Part shown: piece by piece, positions 43,701-53,933 of the stretch | Layout: each line of letters opens with the position of its first letter | Position numbering within the stretch: the stretch's first letter is position 1 | The notes under the pieces: generated by a model | Told to the model about the DNA's origin: nothing | Databases searched by the model: none | Seen by the model: only the letters and a program-made list of their open reading frames with translations | Translations under genes and position numbers: made by a program | Assembly (NCBI GenBank): GCA_911728435.2 | Contig: OU452200.1 | Span: 27,047,715 to 27,111,714, forward strand | Direction of reading: 5' to 3' | From: Apoderus coryli | Lineage: Eukaryota > Arthropoda > Insecta > Coleoptera > Attelabidae | DNA length: 64,000 nt

Positions 43701-45537
43701 GTTTTAATAACTTTCCTATATTAGGCGTCACATCAGATGTTGACAGTAACAACAAATCAGAAATATGTTGCTCAGTTAGGGATGTGCGGTATTTATTTTT
43801 TATATAATTAAGATTTGAAAAAATCTTTTCACAAACATATGTTGAACCGAAACTACTTAAAAATTGAAAGGCCAGGTCAGTTATTGTAGGAAAATCTTCT
43901 TTTGATACCAATTTCCAGAAATCTACAAACTCTTGTGAAGTAGTTTCTGACTTTGAAGATATTTTTTCTGAAAATATTGTTTTTAGTGCAGAATGATTTT
44001 GCAAGTCAGTGAGTTCCATTTGAATATTAGCAGGATAACTCATTATTTCTGTCAAACTGATTGTAAAAGGATTCACAAAAATTTGTAAATTTGTTTTTAT
44101 ACTTTCGAAGTCCTGGAATCTGCTCTCAAACGACTGTAATAAACATCTAATTTTAGATTCGTATTTAGTACAATGGATAGTGGTGATATTGAGCTTCTCT
44201 TTTAAATCTTTGAGTGTAGGAAAATGGTCAATACTTTCATTAGCTAAATTCATTAAAAACAGATTTAATTTAGCTTTGAATCCGTTTATCAAAGTAAACA
44301 TAGTCGGAAGTGAACAATTTTTGCCTTGTAATTTGAGATTTAAAATATTGAGGTAACTAGTAATGTCCACAAGAAATGCAAGATCACTCAACCAGGATTC
44401 TTTTTTCAGTAAATCAGTTTCTACAGGTAACGCTCCCTTTTCCTCTAAAAATTCCGATACCTGCTCTCTCAAGTTGAAAAAATGTTTTAACATGTTTCCC
44501 CTTGAAAGCCATCGCACAGCGCAGTACAGTTGTAACTCTCCATATTCGCTGATATCCTCTTCAAATAAAACTCTGAATTGACGTCTGTGAAGAGCTTTTG
44601 CACGAATGTAATTTATGCAACGTACTACCGGGTCCATAATATCATCCAACTTCATGTCCTTTGCACACAACGCTTCCTGGTGGATGATGCAATGATACGA
44701 AAATATTTTTCGACCCACGTAATTTTGTAACAAAGCAACACAACCATTGTTTTTTCCGGTCATTGCAGGTGCCCCATCAGTGCAAATAGACTTCATTTTG
44801 TCCCATGGTAAAGCCTTTTTTTCAACGCATTCCTTAATTTTCGCAAAAATGTCTTTCCCTTGGGTTGTAGTTTCTAGCTGACACAATTCTAGTAAATCTT
44901 GAAATACATTCCAATTTTCATCAATGCAACGAACAAAAACAGCCAACAGAGCTCTATTCGTTAAATCGCAAGTTTCGTCCAACGCCAATGAAAAGTATTT
45001 GCACTTTGTTACGATCTCTTGAATCTGATTGCTAATGTCAACTGACATCTCCTCCACCCGTCTTGTCACAGTATTTCGTGAGAGTGAAAGACTGTTGGCT
45101 TTAGCTATGACGTTTTGATCATTACAATTTTGTGCAAAGATTGTCAAAGCCTCTTTAACGATTTCTCCATCAGAATAAGGCTTCTTCTTTTTCGCTAAAA
45201 GCAAAGAAATCTCGTAAGACGTTTTAATCATAGATTCAAGCTCGTCATGACTTTTTGCAAAAATATTCTGTTGGTTGAATAGTTCTCGTTTCTTTTTCTT
45301 TAAAAATTCTTCTCGGATGACACTACCAACAGGATACTCTCTTTCGAAATTGCTATGATTTTGCTTATAATGCCTTTCTAAATTATATTTTTTTGCAACC
45401 GCTACTGTAGTCAAGCAAATTAAACATATGGGTTTCTGGGCCTTGCTTTCTGTAAAACAATATTTCTTTTCCCATTCATCATGAAAAACACGGTAAGAGT
45501 CAGTCGATTTCGACGTGCTTGGTTTTCTGTGAGCCAT
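43675..45537 (-). CDS. hAT transposase (BED-finger, GTF2IRD2/ZBED-like branch)
   Basis: Start chosen at ATG 45537-45535 (MAHRKPSTSKSTDS), 27 codons inside the longest frame, because family proteins begin just before the zinc finger; this gives 620 residues. A BED-like finger is visible as CLICLTTVAVAKKYNLERHY...H. The catalytic region follows: FSLALDETCDLTNRALLAVF (first Asp), KSICTDGAPAMTGKNNG (second), SYHCIIHQEALC, and VRWLSRGNMLKHFF. The C-terminal dimerisation region has FPTITDLAFQFLSSFGSTYV then CEKIFSNLNYIKNKYRTSLT. The frame is uninterrupted, so it could encode active cut-and-paste transposase. The stop codon (43675-43677) lies at the centre of a 55-bp palindrome. Confidence 0.93.
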   Translation of the reverse strand: MAHRKPSTSKSTDSYRVFHDEWEKKYCFTESKAQKPICLICLTTVAVAKKYNLERHYKQNHSNFEREYPVGSVIREEFLKKKKRELFNQQNIFAKSHDELESMIKTSYEISLLLAKKKKPYSDGEIVKEALTIFAQNCNDQNVIAKANSLSLSRNTVTRRVEEMSVDISNQIQEIVTKCKYFSLALDETCDLTNRALLAVFVRCIDENWNVFQDLLELCQLETTTQGKDIFAKIKECVEKKALPWDKMKSICTDGAPAMTGKNNGCVALLQNYVGRKIFSYHCIIHQEALCAKDMKLDDIMDPVVRCINYIRAKALHRRQFRVLFEEDISEYGELQLYCAVRWLSRGNMLKHFFNLREQVSEFLEEKGALPVETDLLKKESWLSDLAFLVDITSYLNILNLKLQGKNCSLPTMFTLINGFKAKLNLFLMNLANESIDHFPTLKDLKEKLNITTIHCTKYESKIRCLLQSFESRFQDFESIKTNLQIFVNPFTISLTEIMSYPANIQMELTDLQNHSALKTIFSEKISSKSETTSQEFVDFWKLVSKEDFPTITDLAFQFLSSFGSTYVCEKIFSNLNYIKNKYRTSLTEQHISDLLLLSTSDVTPNIGKLLKQKQFQKSH

Positions 45538-45845
45538 ACTGAAATAAACAGCAATTTTTAATTTACTTCCACAAAAATGAATACTAGGTAGGTGTTGATT
45601 GCGATTGTAAAAAAACATGCGTGAAAAAAATATTGTGGGTAATTTTAACAGTTAAAATGTAATCAAGTTGTATGAATACGATACCTTTCAACTCCAAAGT
45701 AAACACTCCAAAAAGAAATCAATGTTTTATGCCGTACGAACTTTAAAATCTCAAATTAAAACACTTAAAAGAAAGATAATATAACCTACAAGTGTAAATA
45801 AATAGCGCGCGAACGCGAACTCGCTTAGAGATTGCATCCAGTACT

Positions 45846-45901
45846 GATTCTCAAACGAAACAAAAGAAGAACATTGTCTTCTTTTGTTTCGTTTGAGAAT
45901 C
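45846..45901. repeat. Perfect 25-bp hairpin upstream of the hAT gene
   Basis: Arms 45846-45870 and 45877-45901 (GATTCTCAAACGAAACAAAA and onward) with a 6-base loop, located between the transposase start and the element end. It may serve in transposase binding or transcript folding. Confidence 0.9.
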
Positions 45902-46558
45902 AATCTAGCCGAGCGGGACAGCCAATCGCGTGATGTGTGGCGTGACTCACACATACGCACATTTTACTCGTTGTTTCTACGGTGATTGCGCTCAACACTT
46001 TAGGCAGGCAATTTTAAAACTTACTCACGCGGGCGGCGGGCCATTCAAAATTCCTTCGCGGGCCACGTTGTGGCCCGCGGGCCTAGGGTTGGGCAGCCTT
46101 GCTCTAGTGAGTCGGTTGTTATTGATTTCATTACACCTGATCAGATTATGCAACATATAAAATCCCTTGACGTAAATAAAAGTGCGGGTCTCGATGGAAT
46201 TTCCCCTTTTTTCATCAAGTCATGTGCAGAAAGTTTGATTACCCACCTCCATATAATTTTCTGTAAATCTTGGAGAGCCGAAATTTTTCTAGCAAAATGG
46301 AGAATGGCTCAGGTCGTCCCAATTTTTAAAAAAGGCATTAAAAATAAAATTGAAAATTATCGCCCCATATCACTGTTGTGCATATTCGGTAAAATATTCG
46401 AAGCTATTATTTCTGATGAGCTATTGCAAAGCTAGAATCTCTAAATCTTTATCCACCAGCATGTTTTTTTCAGGGGTCGTAGTGTTACGACGAATTTGGT
46501 GCCACTTGTGCAGGATGTTTTGGAACAAATGGACAATACAATACACGTTGACGCTATA

Positions 46559-46937
46559 TACACAGATTTTGCAAAAGCTTTTGATAAAGTTCACCATCCT
46601 ACTCTGCTAGTTAAACTTTGTAATTTTGGCATTCAGGGCAGTCTGCTTCGGTGGCTGGAGTCGTATTTGTCGGTTCGCTTTCAGTATGTTATCCTGAATA
46701 ATATAAAATCAGAAACAAAAAATATAACTTCGGGGGTTCCACAAGGATCACACCTTGGACCTCTACTTTTTTCAATATTCATAAACGACATCAACAGCTG
46801 TTTCGAATTTTCTCAATTTAGCATGTATGCCGATGACCTGAAGATCAAAATGAACATTTATTAGCCGTATGCATGATTGTTTATTATTAAGTAATTATTT
46901 GCAAAAATTGAAAGATTATTGCGATCTAAATAAGATA
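46559..46937 (+). repeat. 379-bp direct duplication, left copy
   Basis: Identical by eye to 49791-50169. Both begin TACACAGATTTTGC and end AAATAAGATA. It contains the reverse transcriptase YTDFAKAFD to YADD segment. The pogo-like element sits exactly between the copies. Confidence 0.95.
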
Positions 46938-49790
46938 GGGTAGGATGCTCTAAGAGTGCGCGGTCAATAAGAGTGCGCAGTCGTCGATTCTCGGAACGGT
47001 TCACAAACAACAACAAAATTTTAGTTCGTACTGATTAAGTGGAGTGCATGTATGTGTCTAGTGCATTTTAAGCAAATAAACACGGTTAATAACGTTATTA
47101 GGTAAGTTTAAATGGTTTAGTCTGTTTTGTTAATATTTTTTGACATTTTGGATATTGCATACAACTGTAGTTTTCAAAAATTTCGTATCCATATTTTACC
47201 ATACCTTCAATAAACTACAAGTGATCGTATAAAACATACCGTTGTGTACAATTTCTAACCAAGATAGCGGCAGCACTGACGCATTTTAGAACAAGCTCGT
47301 TTTGTAAGAGTGCGCAGTCAGTTATTTTGTAAGAGTACGCGCGCACTCTTACAAACCATACACACCAAAAAGAAAGTATTTTTTTTGTTTCAGAATGTCT
47401 GGCAGAAAACGAACTTCTCAGCGTGCTTTATGCTCACCGGCGGTTATGGAGGAAGCAAGAAAAAGGCTTGAAAATGGAGAAAGTAAGAGAAGCGTGGCAA
47501 ATTCTCTAGGAATGGCAGAAAGCACATTAAGAAAGAGGCTAAAAAGAACTACTGTAGCTACAAAGCTGGGAAGATTCGATACAACTTTAAGATCAGAAAT
47601 GGAAGAAGAGTTGTGCATATATATAAAAACAGTTGACAACATGTTTTACGGATTAACTTCTAGAGCTCTAAGAAGTCTAGCGTTTGAATTCGCCGAAAAA
47701 AATAAATTAGAACATCGTTTTGATAAAACTTCAAAAATGGCGGGCAAAGGCTGGCTGCGTGGATTTTTGAAAAGGCACAAAGATGTTACTTTGAGGCAAC
47801 CCACCGCTACTAGTCTCGCCAGGGCTGTTGGGTTTAATGAACCACAGTGTAAGCGGTTTTACGATAATCTCTGGGAGTTAATGCAGAAATATAAATTCCC
47901 GCCGCACGCAATTTATAATATGGACGAATCGGGATTTTCCACTGTCCCAAACAAGCCCCCTAAAGTTTTCTCAACAAAAGGAAAAAGGTGTGTCAATAAA
48001 ATATCCAGTGCTGAACGGGGAACCAATGTAAGTGTTGTATGCGCAATGAGTGCCAGTGGACGATATATTCCTCCAGTATTTATATATCCACGTAAAAGAA
48101 TGAAAGCGGAACTTTTGGATGGAGCTCCGCCATCTTCAATTGGAATGGTATCCGATAGTAGTTTCATCAATAGGGAACTATTTGTTGATTATGCCACACA
48201 TTTTAGAGATCATGCTAAGCCAACAAAGGAACAACCAGTCCTGCTGATAATGGATAACCACACTTCCCATTGTTCTATTGCAGCAATTGATTTTTTTCGC
48301 CAAAATAACATTATAGCATTAACACTTCCTCCTCATAGTAGCCACCGTATGCAGCCACTTGACAGGTGTTTTTTCGGCCCGTTAAAAAAGTTTTATTCCA
48401 ACGAATGTGAAAAATGGTTGACAAACCACGCAGGCCGGGTAATTACGGTTTACCAAATTGCTTCAATATTTGCACCTGCATATTTTAAAGCTGCTACTAT
48501 AACAAATGCGATTGAAGGTTTTAAAGTGACAGGGATTTGTCCCTTTAATAATGAAATATTTACTGAAGCTGACTTTATGGCCACTTATGTCACAGAACGA
48601 GAAAATCCAGCTACAGATACAATTACTACGGGAGTAGAAGCGCCTGTCATTCAATTTGAATTTGCTGATATCTCTACGTCTGAAACTGATACTCAAGCAC
48701 ATCAAAACTCTGATCTCTCCTCTGGAAATGCTCCTAACGTTCCTGACATCCCAATCGTTGTTCTCGAAAAATTTACTACTGAGAAAAATATTTATGCCAA
48801 TGAAAGAGATGCCATAATCAGCGAAACACCTACATCTGATCCGACGACCATGATATTACAGATTGAAAGCAGTGTACGTCAGCCTACAGATGTGGTTTCC
48901 AACACATCTGCCATAATTTCAACATTGCAAGAAATAGCTGTTGTAGCGCCAGAAACCACCACATTTGATTTATCAAACACTCCTGGAACATCTGCAATCA
49001 CTTCAACTTTGCAAGAAAAAGTTGCTGTAACGCCAGAAACCGCCACATTATTTGATTTATCGAACACTCCTGGAACATCATCAACATATATAAAATTAAC
49101 AACAATTTCTCCGTTACCCAAATCAATTGCGGTAAGATCAACAAGTCGTAGAAGCAAAAAATCGGAAATTATCACCAGCTCCCCATATAAGGACCAAATG
49201 ATTGAAGAAGAAGAGAAGAAAAATCCAAAACGGCTTGTCAAATTAAACGTGGGCGATAATATACCATCGCCACAAGCGCTTCTGGGAAAGAATTTAAAAA
49301 GGAAATCTGGTGTGAATCTCACTCAAGCAAATAAGATTGCCAAAAGTGGAAAAGCAGTTCCAAAGAAGCCAAAACCTCCGCTTCATATGAAAAAGTGGAA
49401 CTGTCCAGGGTGCAACGAAACATTTAAAGAACCTGTTACAGAGGACTGGATTGAGTGCATATCGTGTGCTGAATGGTGGCATGAAAAGTGCAGTGCATAC
49501 ACGGGTATTGGATCTTATATATGTGACTTATGTGCATAAAATTACATGCGTACTCTTACAGTCCTAAATGCGTACTCTTAAAAAGCAGGTTTATAAGAGT
49601 GCGCAAAATCAATTTTTTAAGTTTTTTTTTTTTTTGTTGTTAAAGTATTGCCGTTTGATTTGAAAACTGTACTTGATTTATTGTTAAAGTATTAACAAGT
49701 TTAAATAAAAATTAATATATTTTTAGCGCAATTTGTTTAGATTTTACACCTGATTAAACCTTAAGTGCGCACTCTTAGAGCATCCTACCC
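46938..49790 (+). mobile_element. Pogo-like transposon with intact transposase
   Basis: 2853 bp. Terminal inverted repeats GGGTAGGATGCTCTAAGAGT plus GCGC (24 bp, perfect). Internal boxes AAGAGTGCGC/GCGCACTCTT recur at about 46962, 47308, 47331-47352, 49548, 49573 and 49595, probably transposase-binding sites. TA is present at both ends, but each TA belongs to a different end of the 379-bp flanking duplication (left TA 46936-46937, right TA 49791-49792). Confidence 0.93.
47395..49539 (+). CDS. Pogo-like transposase with C-terminal PHD finger
   Basis: An intact 714-residue frame. Residues 15-55 form a psq-type helix-turn-helix (ARKRLENGESKRSVANSLGM then AESTLRKRL). Residues 65-150 are the CENP-B-like DNA-binding domain (GWLRGFLKRHKDVTLRQPTA). 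The DDE catalytic domain follows with D177 in YNMDESGFSTV, D287 in LLIMDNHTSH and D323 in MQPLDRCFFGPLK; 35 residues separate the last two (DD35D). A serine/threonine-rich linker with a near repeat (FDLSNTPGTS twice, residues about 523-563) leads to a C4HC3 PHD finger at about 668-713 (WNCPGCNETF...CISCAEWWHEKC...CDLC). All catalytic residues are present. The PHD finger suggests targeting to modified chromatin, which is inference. Confidence 0.93.
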   Translation: MSGRKRTSQRALCSPAVMEEARKRLENGESKRSVANSLGMAESTLRKRLKRTTVATKLGRFDTTLRSEMEEELCIYIKTVDNMFYGLTSRALRSLAFEFAEKNKLEHRFDKTSKMAGKGWLRGFLKRHKDVTLRQPTATSLARAVGFNEPQCKRFYDNLWELMQKYKFPPHAIYNMDESGFSTVPNKPPKVFSTKGKRCVNKISSAERGTNVSVVCAMSASGRYIPPVFIYPRKRMKAELLDGAPPSSIGMVSDSSFINRELFVDYATHFRDHAKPTKEQPVLLIMDNHTSHCSIAAIDFFRQNNIIALTLPPHSSHRMQPLDRCFFGPLKKFYSNECEKWLTNHAGRVITVYQIASIFAPAYFKAATITNAIEGFKVTGICPFNNEIFTEADFMATYVTERENPATDTITTGVEAPVIQFEFADISTSETDTQAHQNSDLSSGNAPNVPDIPIVVLEKFTTEKNIYANERDAIISETPTSDPTTMILQIESSVRQPTDVVSNTSAIISTLQEIAVVAPETTTFDLSNTPGTSAITSTLQEKVAVTPETATLFDLSNTPGTSSTYIKLTTISPLPKSIAVRSTSRRSKKSEIITSSPYKDQMIEEEEKKNPKRLVKLNVGDNIPSPQALLGKNLKRKSGVNLTQANKIAKSGKAVPKKPKPPLHMKKWNCPGCNETFKEPVTEDWIECISCAEWWHEKCSAYTGIGSYICDLCA

Positions 49791-50169
49791 TACACAGATT
49801 TTGCAAAAGCTTTTGATAAAGTTCACCATCCTACTCTGCTAGTTAAACTTTGTAATTTTGGCATTCAGGGCAGTCTGCTTCGGTGGCTGGAGTCGTATTT
49901 GTCGGTTCGCTTTCAGTATGTTATCCTGAATAATATAAAATCAGAAACAAAAAATATAACTTCGGGGGTTCCACAAGGATCACACCTTGGACCTCTACTT
50001 TTTTCAATATTCATAAACGACATCAACAGCTGTTTCGAATTTTCTCAATTTAGCATGTATGCCGATGACCTGAAGATCAAAATGAACATTTATTAGCCGT
50101 ATGCATGATTGTTTATTATTAAGTAATTATTTGCAAAAATTGAAAGATTATTGCGATCTAAATAAGATA
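49791..50169 (+). repeat. 379-bp direct duplication, right copy
   Basis: Second copy of 46559-46937, including the same premature stop after the YADD box (NIY then TAG). The duplication therefore postdates the death of the retroelement. Confidence 0.95.
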
Positions 50170-51275
50170 AGTTTAAATATAGATAAATGTTGCAAGATTG
50201 CGTTTACAAGGAATGTTCATAAGATATATTTTAATTATAACTTAAATGGCAATGTGTTGAAGTCTGTAGAATCTGTGAAGGACTTGGGTGTGATCATGGA
50301 CTCCAAATTGATCTTTGAGGAACATGTTGAGAGTATCGTCGCTAAGGCTAATAAAAAATTCGGCTTCTTATATCATAGCATAAGGGGCTTTAGAACTGAG
50401 AAATCACTAATCTGTTTATATTCTTCTAGTAAGAAGTCACTTGGAATTTGCTTCGGTAGTTTGGAATCCAACTTATTTTAAATATGTAAATAGATTGGAA
50501 AGAGTCCAAAGTAAATTTATAAAGCATTCCAAACAGATACGAAAATAATTTAGCCTTATACAAAATTGATAAATTGGTCAACAGACGGCTTGTTGCTTAT
50601 ATTATTTTTCTAAGTAACTGTTTGCAGGGACGTGTGGCTTCCTCTGGTATCATATGTGAATTTGCATTTTCGGATATTGATTTTTTCGCATAACATCGAA
50701 AGAATTAGACGAGCAGGATTGCGGTGCCTTCGATGAGCTTGCAGATTCAGCAAAATATTGTAATGTTACCTACATGATTAATTTATATGTGATTATTATT
50801 TGTCTTTTGTTAGTACTTGCGAGTGTTTCTGATCTAGATTTAATTATTATTATTTCATTAGGGAGAATTATTTAAAATTCATTGCTTTTTTTTTGTTTGT
50901 TAACTTTGATGTATTCATAATTCATTTTTCTTTCTTTGTGTTTTTGTTAATATGTTTACTTGGCTTTGTTGTTGTTAATTATTTTGTATCGTCCTCCTTT
51001 TTGGACTCTTTGTAGTCTGTTTGGATGATTAAATAAAATAAATACATAAAAAACATGTACTTTTTTTTGTCTGTAATAGTTTTATGCTAGTCATTTTTAT
51101 ATTATTTTACATCATAATCCCAGTTTTACCATAGATTAAACTGTGTAGTCTATGGCCTTAGCTATGTATTGGATTTATTATCAATATAGTTAACGTGAAA
51201 GACACTGAAAGTATAAAGCAAGTTTATGAAAGAAAAATTATGCTTATATTGATATTTGATAGAATAGAAGTCGTG

Positions 51276-51595
51276 CGCCGGGAGTCCGGGCTTAAAAGTA
51301 TGTAGTCATTAATATAAAGAGTTGAAATATGAACTATATTAAACTATAGAAGACTTACTGTGCTTCTCGTGTAAGCTTTTTGTAGTTTTTAGTATTTTTA
51401 GCACTTGCTCAATCTTCATTAATCGGTAAATACACTCTTAAGAAAATAACTCGTATATAAAGCAAATATTTGAGCTAGTTTTAAAAATATGAAAATTCAA
51501 AAAGTGAAAAAAGCTTATACGAGAAACATAGGCAATCTTTGTTTCTTTAATATGCTTCATACATGACTGCATACTTTTAAGCCCGGACTCCCGAA
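51276..51595. mobile_element. Foldback MITE, about 320 bp
   Basis: Ends CGGGAGTCCGGGCTTAAAAG and its inverse at 51576-51595 continue as TATG.AGTCA. Inner parts (CTCGTGTAAGCTTTTT against its complement) are also inverted, so most of the element can fold back. No target duplication recognised. Non-coding. Confidence 0.75.
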
Positions 51596-51842
51596 CGTCT
51601 AAAACAGACTGATTTCCATATGGGTAAATACACACTCATATAATTATATTTAATCTAAAACTTGGACGAATTCTAATATTTTGATTCTCAAGCATAATAT
51701 ACTCCCCGACATAGCTATTGAAATATTTATTTACCATTAGAAGGGTTGAGTTTCGAATTTTGGTTTTAGCGCTCATATTTATTATGGACGGTCTGATCGA
51801 AATAAAAAGAACAAATAATAATGGTAATCGCGATAGGTAATA

Positions 51843-53933
51843 TACAGGGTGGTCCAACGAAAAGTTTGCACCTAGCTTTTCTCTTTTTTTTGTAGTCGAA
51901 TGCGAAAATGCTCGGACACGTCGATTTTGCTTTTGAGGGGGACACATTTTAAACATATTTTTCGATCTGCGCCTTTAACCCCCTAGCGGGGGTGAGTAAC
52001 AACCCTAAAATTTTAAATGGAAAGAGGGGTCTAATGACATATCATTTGAAAGGACACAAAATTGTCTTTCTAATGATACCCTATTTGTCGAATTTTACTA
52101 AAACAGTTAATACGAAAACGACTTTAAAGACATTAAGCCGATAATTTTGGTATTAATGAGAAATACAAATAAGTTTTAATTATTGCGAGTGAAAACACCT
52201 GCAATCGTTAGTACATTCCAATGTTTGTTAGTTTTAACATTGCTTTGTAAAAAAAGTAAACAAGCTGTTAAATTGATTTATTAAAACGTTACATTAACAA
52301 ATGTTGAAAATGTGACCCATTTGATTCCATACAATAATACAGATTTTGTTCAAATCTATTTCTAACATTTTGTAGCATATCAGGTGTTATGTTTCTGCAC
52401 TCTTCTGTAATGCGTTGGCGAAGATCTTCTATGGACTCGGGCTTCGTGGCAAAACATTTATTTTTTAAGTGCCCCCAAAGAAAAAAGTCTAAAGGCGATA
52501 AATCCGGTGACCTGGCAGGCCATTCAATTGGGCCCCTCCTTCCAATCCACCGTCCAGGGAACCGGTCATCTAAGAACTGTCTTACAGGAGCCACATAGTG
52601 CGGAGGTGCTCCATCTTGCTGGAAATAAAGCCGATCAGCAGTATGATTTTGGTCATCTTCTATTATTTGTGTTATTAAAGGATCAATTGTGTCTTCAAGC
52701 ATGTTTAGGTACACTTCACCTGTTAAATTTCCAGGAATAAAAAGTGGTCCTATAATATGATTTCCTAATATGCCACACCAGACGTTTATTTTTTGAGGAT
52801 ACTGGGTATGAACCTCACGGAATAAATGTGGGTTACTGTCATCCCAGTAACGGCAATTGTGCCTATTTACAGCTCCATTCAAATAAAATGTGCATTCGTC
52901 GGAAAAACAAATGTTAAATAATAATTGCGGATCTTCAATTAAACGCTGGCTCATTGCTTCACAAAATTGCAGCCTTCTATCAGGATCATCCTCATTTAGT
53001 TCCTGTACTAATTTGATTTTGTACGGATGAAATTTGTACGCTTTTAAAATTCGTATTATGGACGAACGGGAGACACCTGAGGCTTCAGCTAGTTGACGGG
53101 TACTTTGACTATGATCCATTTCAACATGCCCTAAAACAGCGACTTCTACAGCTTCATTTCTGATCGGTTTCTGCGGCTGGTGTTTTACATTACAGACAGA
53201 TCCGGTATCTACAAACTTTTTAACTAACTTGCCAACGTACACATCATTCACATTTTTATCGGGATGTCTCTCATTAAATAAGCGAGCCGTAAGTCTAGCA
53301 CTACTATTATTTTGAAAATAAAGTTTAACAATTTCAACTCGTTCTAGAATGGAATAAATCATTTTGTACGGTAAAAGTAAAATAACTTGAGAAGCAACCA
53401 AACTGAATCAATGAAAAGACTAAAATAAACGGTGTAAATTCTTTTCCTACACGTATCTGCAGTTTTTATTTCAACAAAAAACGCAAACGATTAGTGAGGA
53501 ATTTAGTTCTGATAAATAAGATAGTGTTTTTGAAATCCCGTTTTTCTTCAAAGTAAATAATTTAGAAATGATTGTAGTTGTTTTCAGTCGTAATAATTAA
53601 AACTTATTTGTATTTCTCATTAATACCAAAATTATCGGCTTAATGTCTTTAAAGTCGTTTTCGTATTAACTGTTTTAGTAAAATTCGACAAATAGGGTAT
53701 CATTAGAAAGACAATTTTGTGTCCTTTCAAATGATATGTCATTAGACCCCTCTTTCCATTTAAAATTTTAGGGTTGTTACTCACCCCCGCTAGGGGGTTA
53801 AAGGCGCAGATCGAAAAATATGTTTAAAATGTGTCCCCCTCAAAAGCAAAATCGACGTGTCCGAGCATTTTCGCATTCGACTACAAAAAAAAGAGAAAAG
53901 CTAGGTGCAAACTTTTCGTTGGACCACCCTGTA
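51843..53933 (-). mobile_element. DD41D mariner-like transposon, copy 2 (apparently intact)
   Basis: Element 51845-53931, 2087 bp, TA on both sides. It has the same 340-bp terminal inverted repeats as copy 1 (21753-23839), same length, same orientation, and only a few substitutions by eye (for example near 52548-52550, 52721 and 53147). Confidence 0.93.
52289..53401 (-). CDS. Mariner-like transposase (DD41D), copy 2
   Basis: 370 residues, or 357 from the internal methionine whose codon is at 53362-53360. It has the same domains as copy 1: two helix-turn-helix units (residues about 17-60 and 100-120) and a DDE triad at D168, D263 and D305 with 41 residues between the last two. The only amino-acid difference noticed is R284 instead of Q284; R is the more common residue in the FPGRWIGRRG motif of this family. 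The frame is uninterrupted. Either copy could supply enzyme to the other. Confidence 0.93.
   Translation of the reverse strand: MVASQVILLLPYKMIYSILERVEIVKLYFQNNSSARLTARLFNERHPDKNVNDVYVGKLVKKFVDTGSVCNVKHQPQKPIRNEAVEVAVLGHVEMDHSQSTRQLAEASGVSRSSIIRILKAYKFHPYKIKLVQELNEDDPDRRLQFCEAMSQRLIEDPQLLFNICFSDECTFYLNGAVNRHNCRYWDDSNPHLFREVHTQYPQKINVWCGILGNHIIGPLFIPGNLTGEVYLNMLEDTIDPLITQIIEDDQNHTADRLYFQQDGAPPHYVAPVRQFLDDRFPGRWIGRRGPIEWPARSPDLSPLDFFLWGHLKNKCFATKPESIEDLRQRITEECRNITPDMLQNVRNRFEQNLYYCMESNGSHFQHLLM

Larger units (their letters stand above)
43381..46109 (-). mobile_element. hAT transposon with intact transposase frame
   Basis: Element 43389-46101 (2713 bp), flanked by the 8-bp repeat CTCTAGTG (43381-43388 and 46102-46109). 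Ends CACTCTTGCCCAACC and, inverted, CAAGGCTGCCCAACC, then CTAGGCCCGCGGGCC. Eight-base duplications and the C.NNG.TGCCCAAC ends are typical of the Charlie/Tip-like branch of hAT. Excision of element plus one duplication restores the reverse transcriptase frame of the host retroelement. Confidence 0.93.
42900..51050 (+). mobile_element. Non-LTR retrotransposon, 5'-truncated and hosting two other elements
   Basis: Own parts: 42900-43388, 46102-46937 and 50170-51050. In the first part are the linker region (PVWYSRDTILLIKKKFKVHG, YKNAEMVGDRKVCDVFSEYF). After the hAT come VNKSAGLDGISPFFIKSCAE, KWRMAQVVPIFKKG and NYRPISLLCIFGKIFE, then YTDFAKAFDKVHHPTLLVKL, GVPQGSHLGPLLFSIF and MYADDLKIK (46822-46850). 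After the pogo-like element come SLNIDKCCKIAF and LGVIMDSKLIFEEHV. The 3' end is AAATAAAATAAATACATAAA near 51030-51050. The linker frame breaks at about 43200; a stop follows YADD at 46862 in both duplicated copies; and there is a frameshift at about 50430. It was inactive before the pogo duplication. Jockey/CR1-like. Confidence 0.85.

Noticed and set aside
46559..46937. The 379-bp repeat as an ordinary target-site duplication
   Set aside because: Pogo-group elements duplicate TA; the TA at each end is already present, so a different event must explain the 379 bp.
52289..53401. Plus-strand open frames inside the mariner (for example 52389-52740) as genes
   Set aside because: They are antisense shadows of the transposase and appear identically in copy 1.
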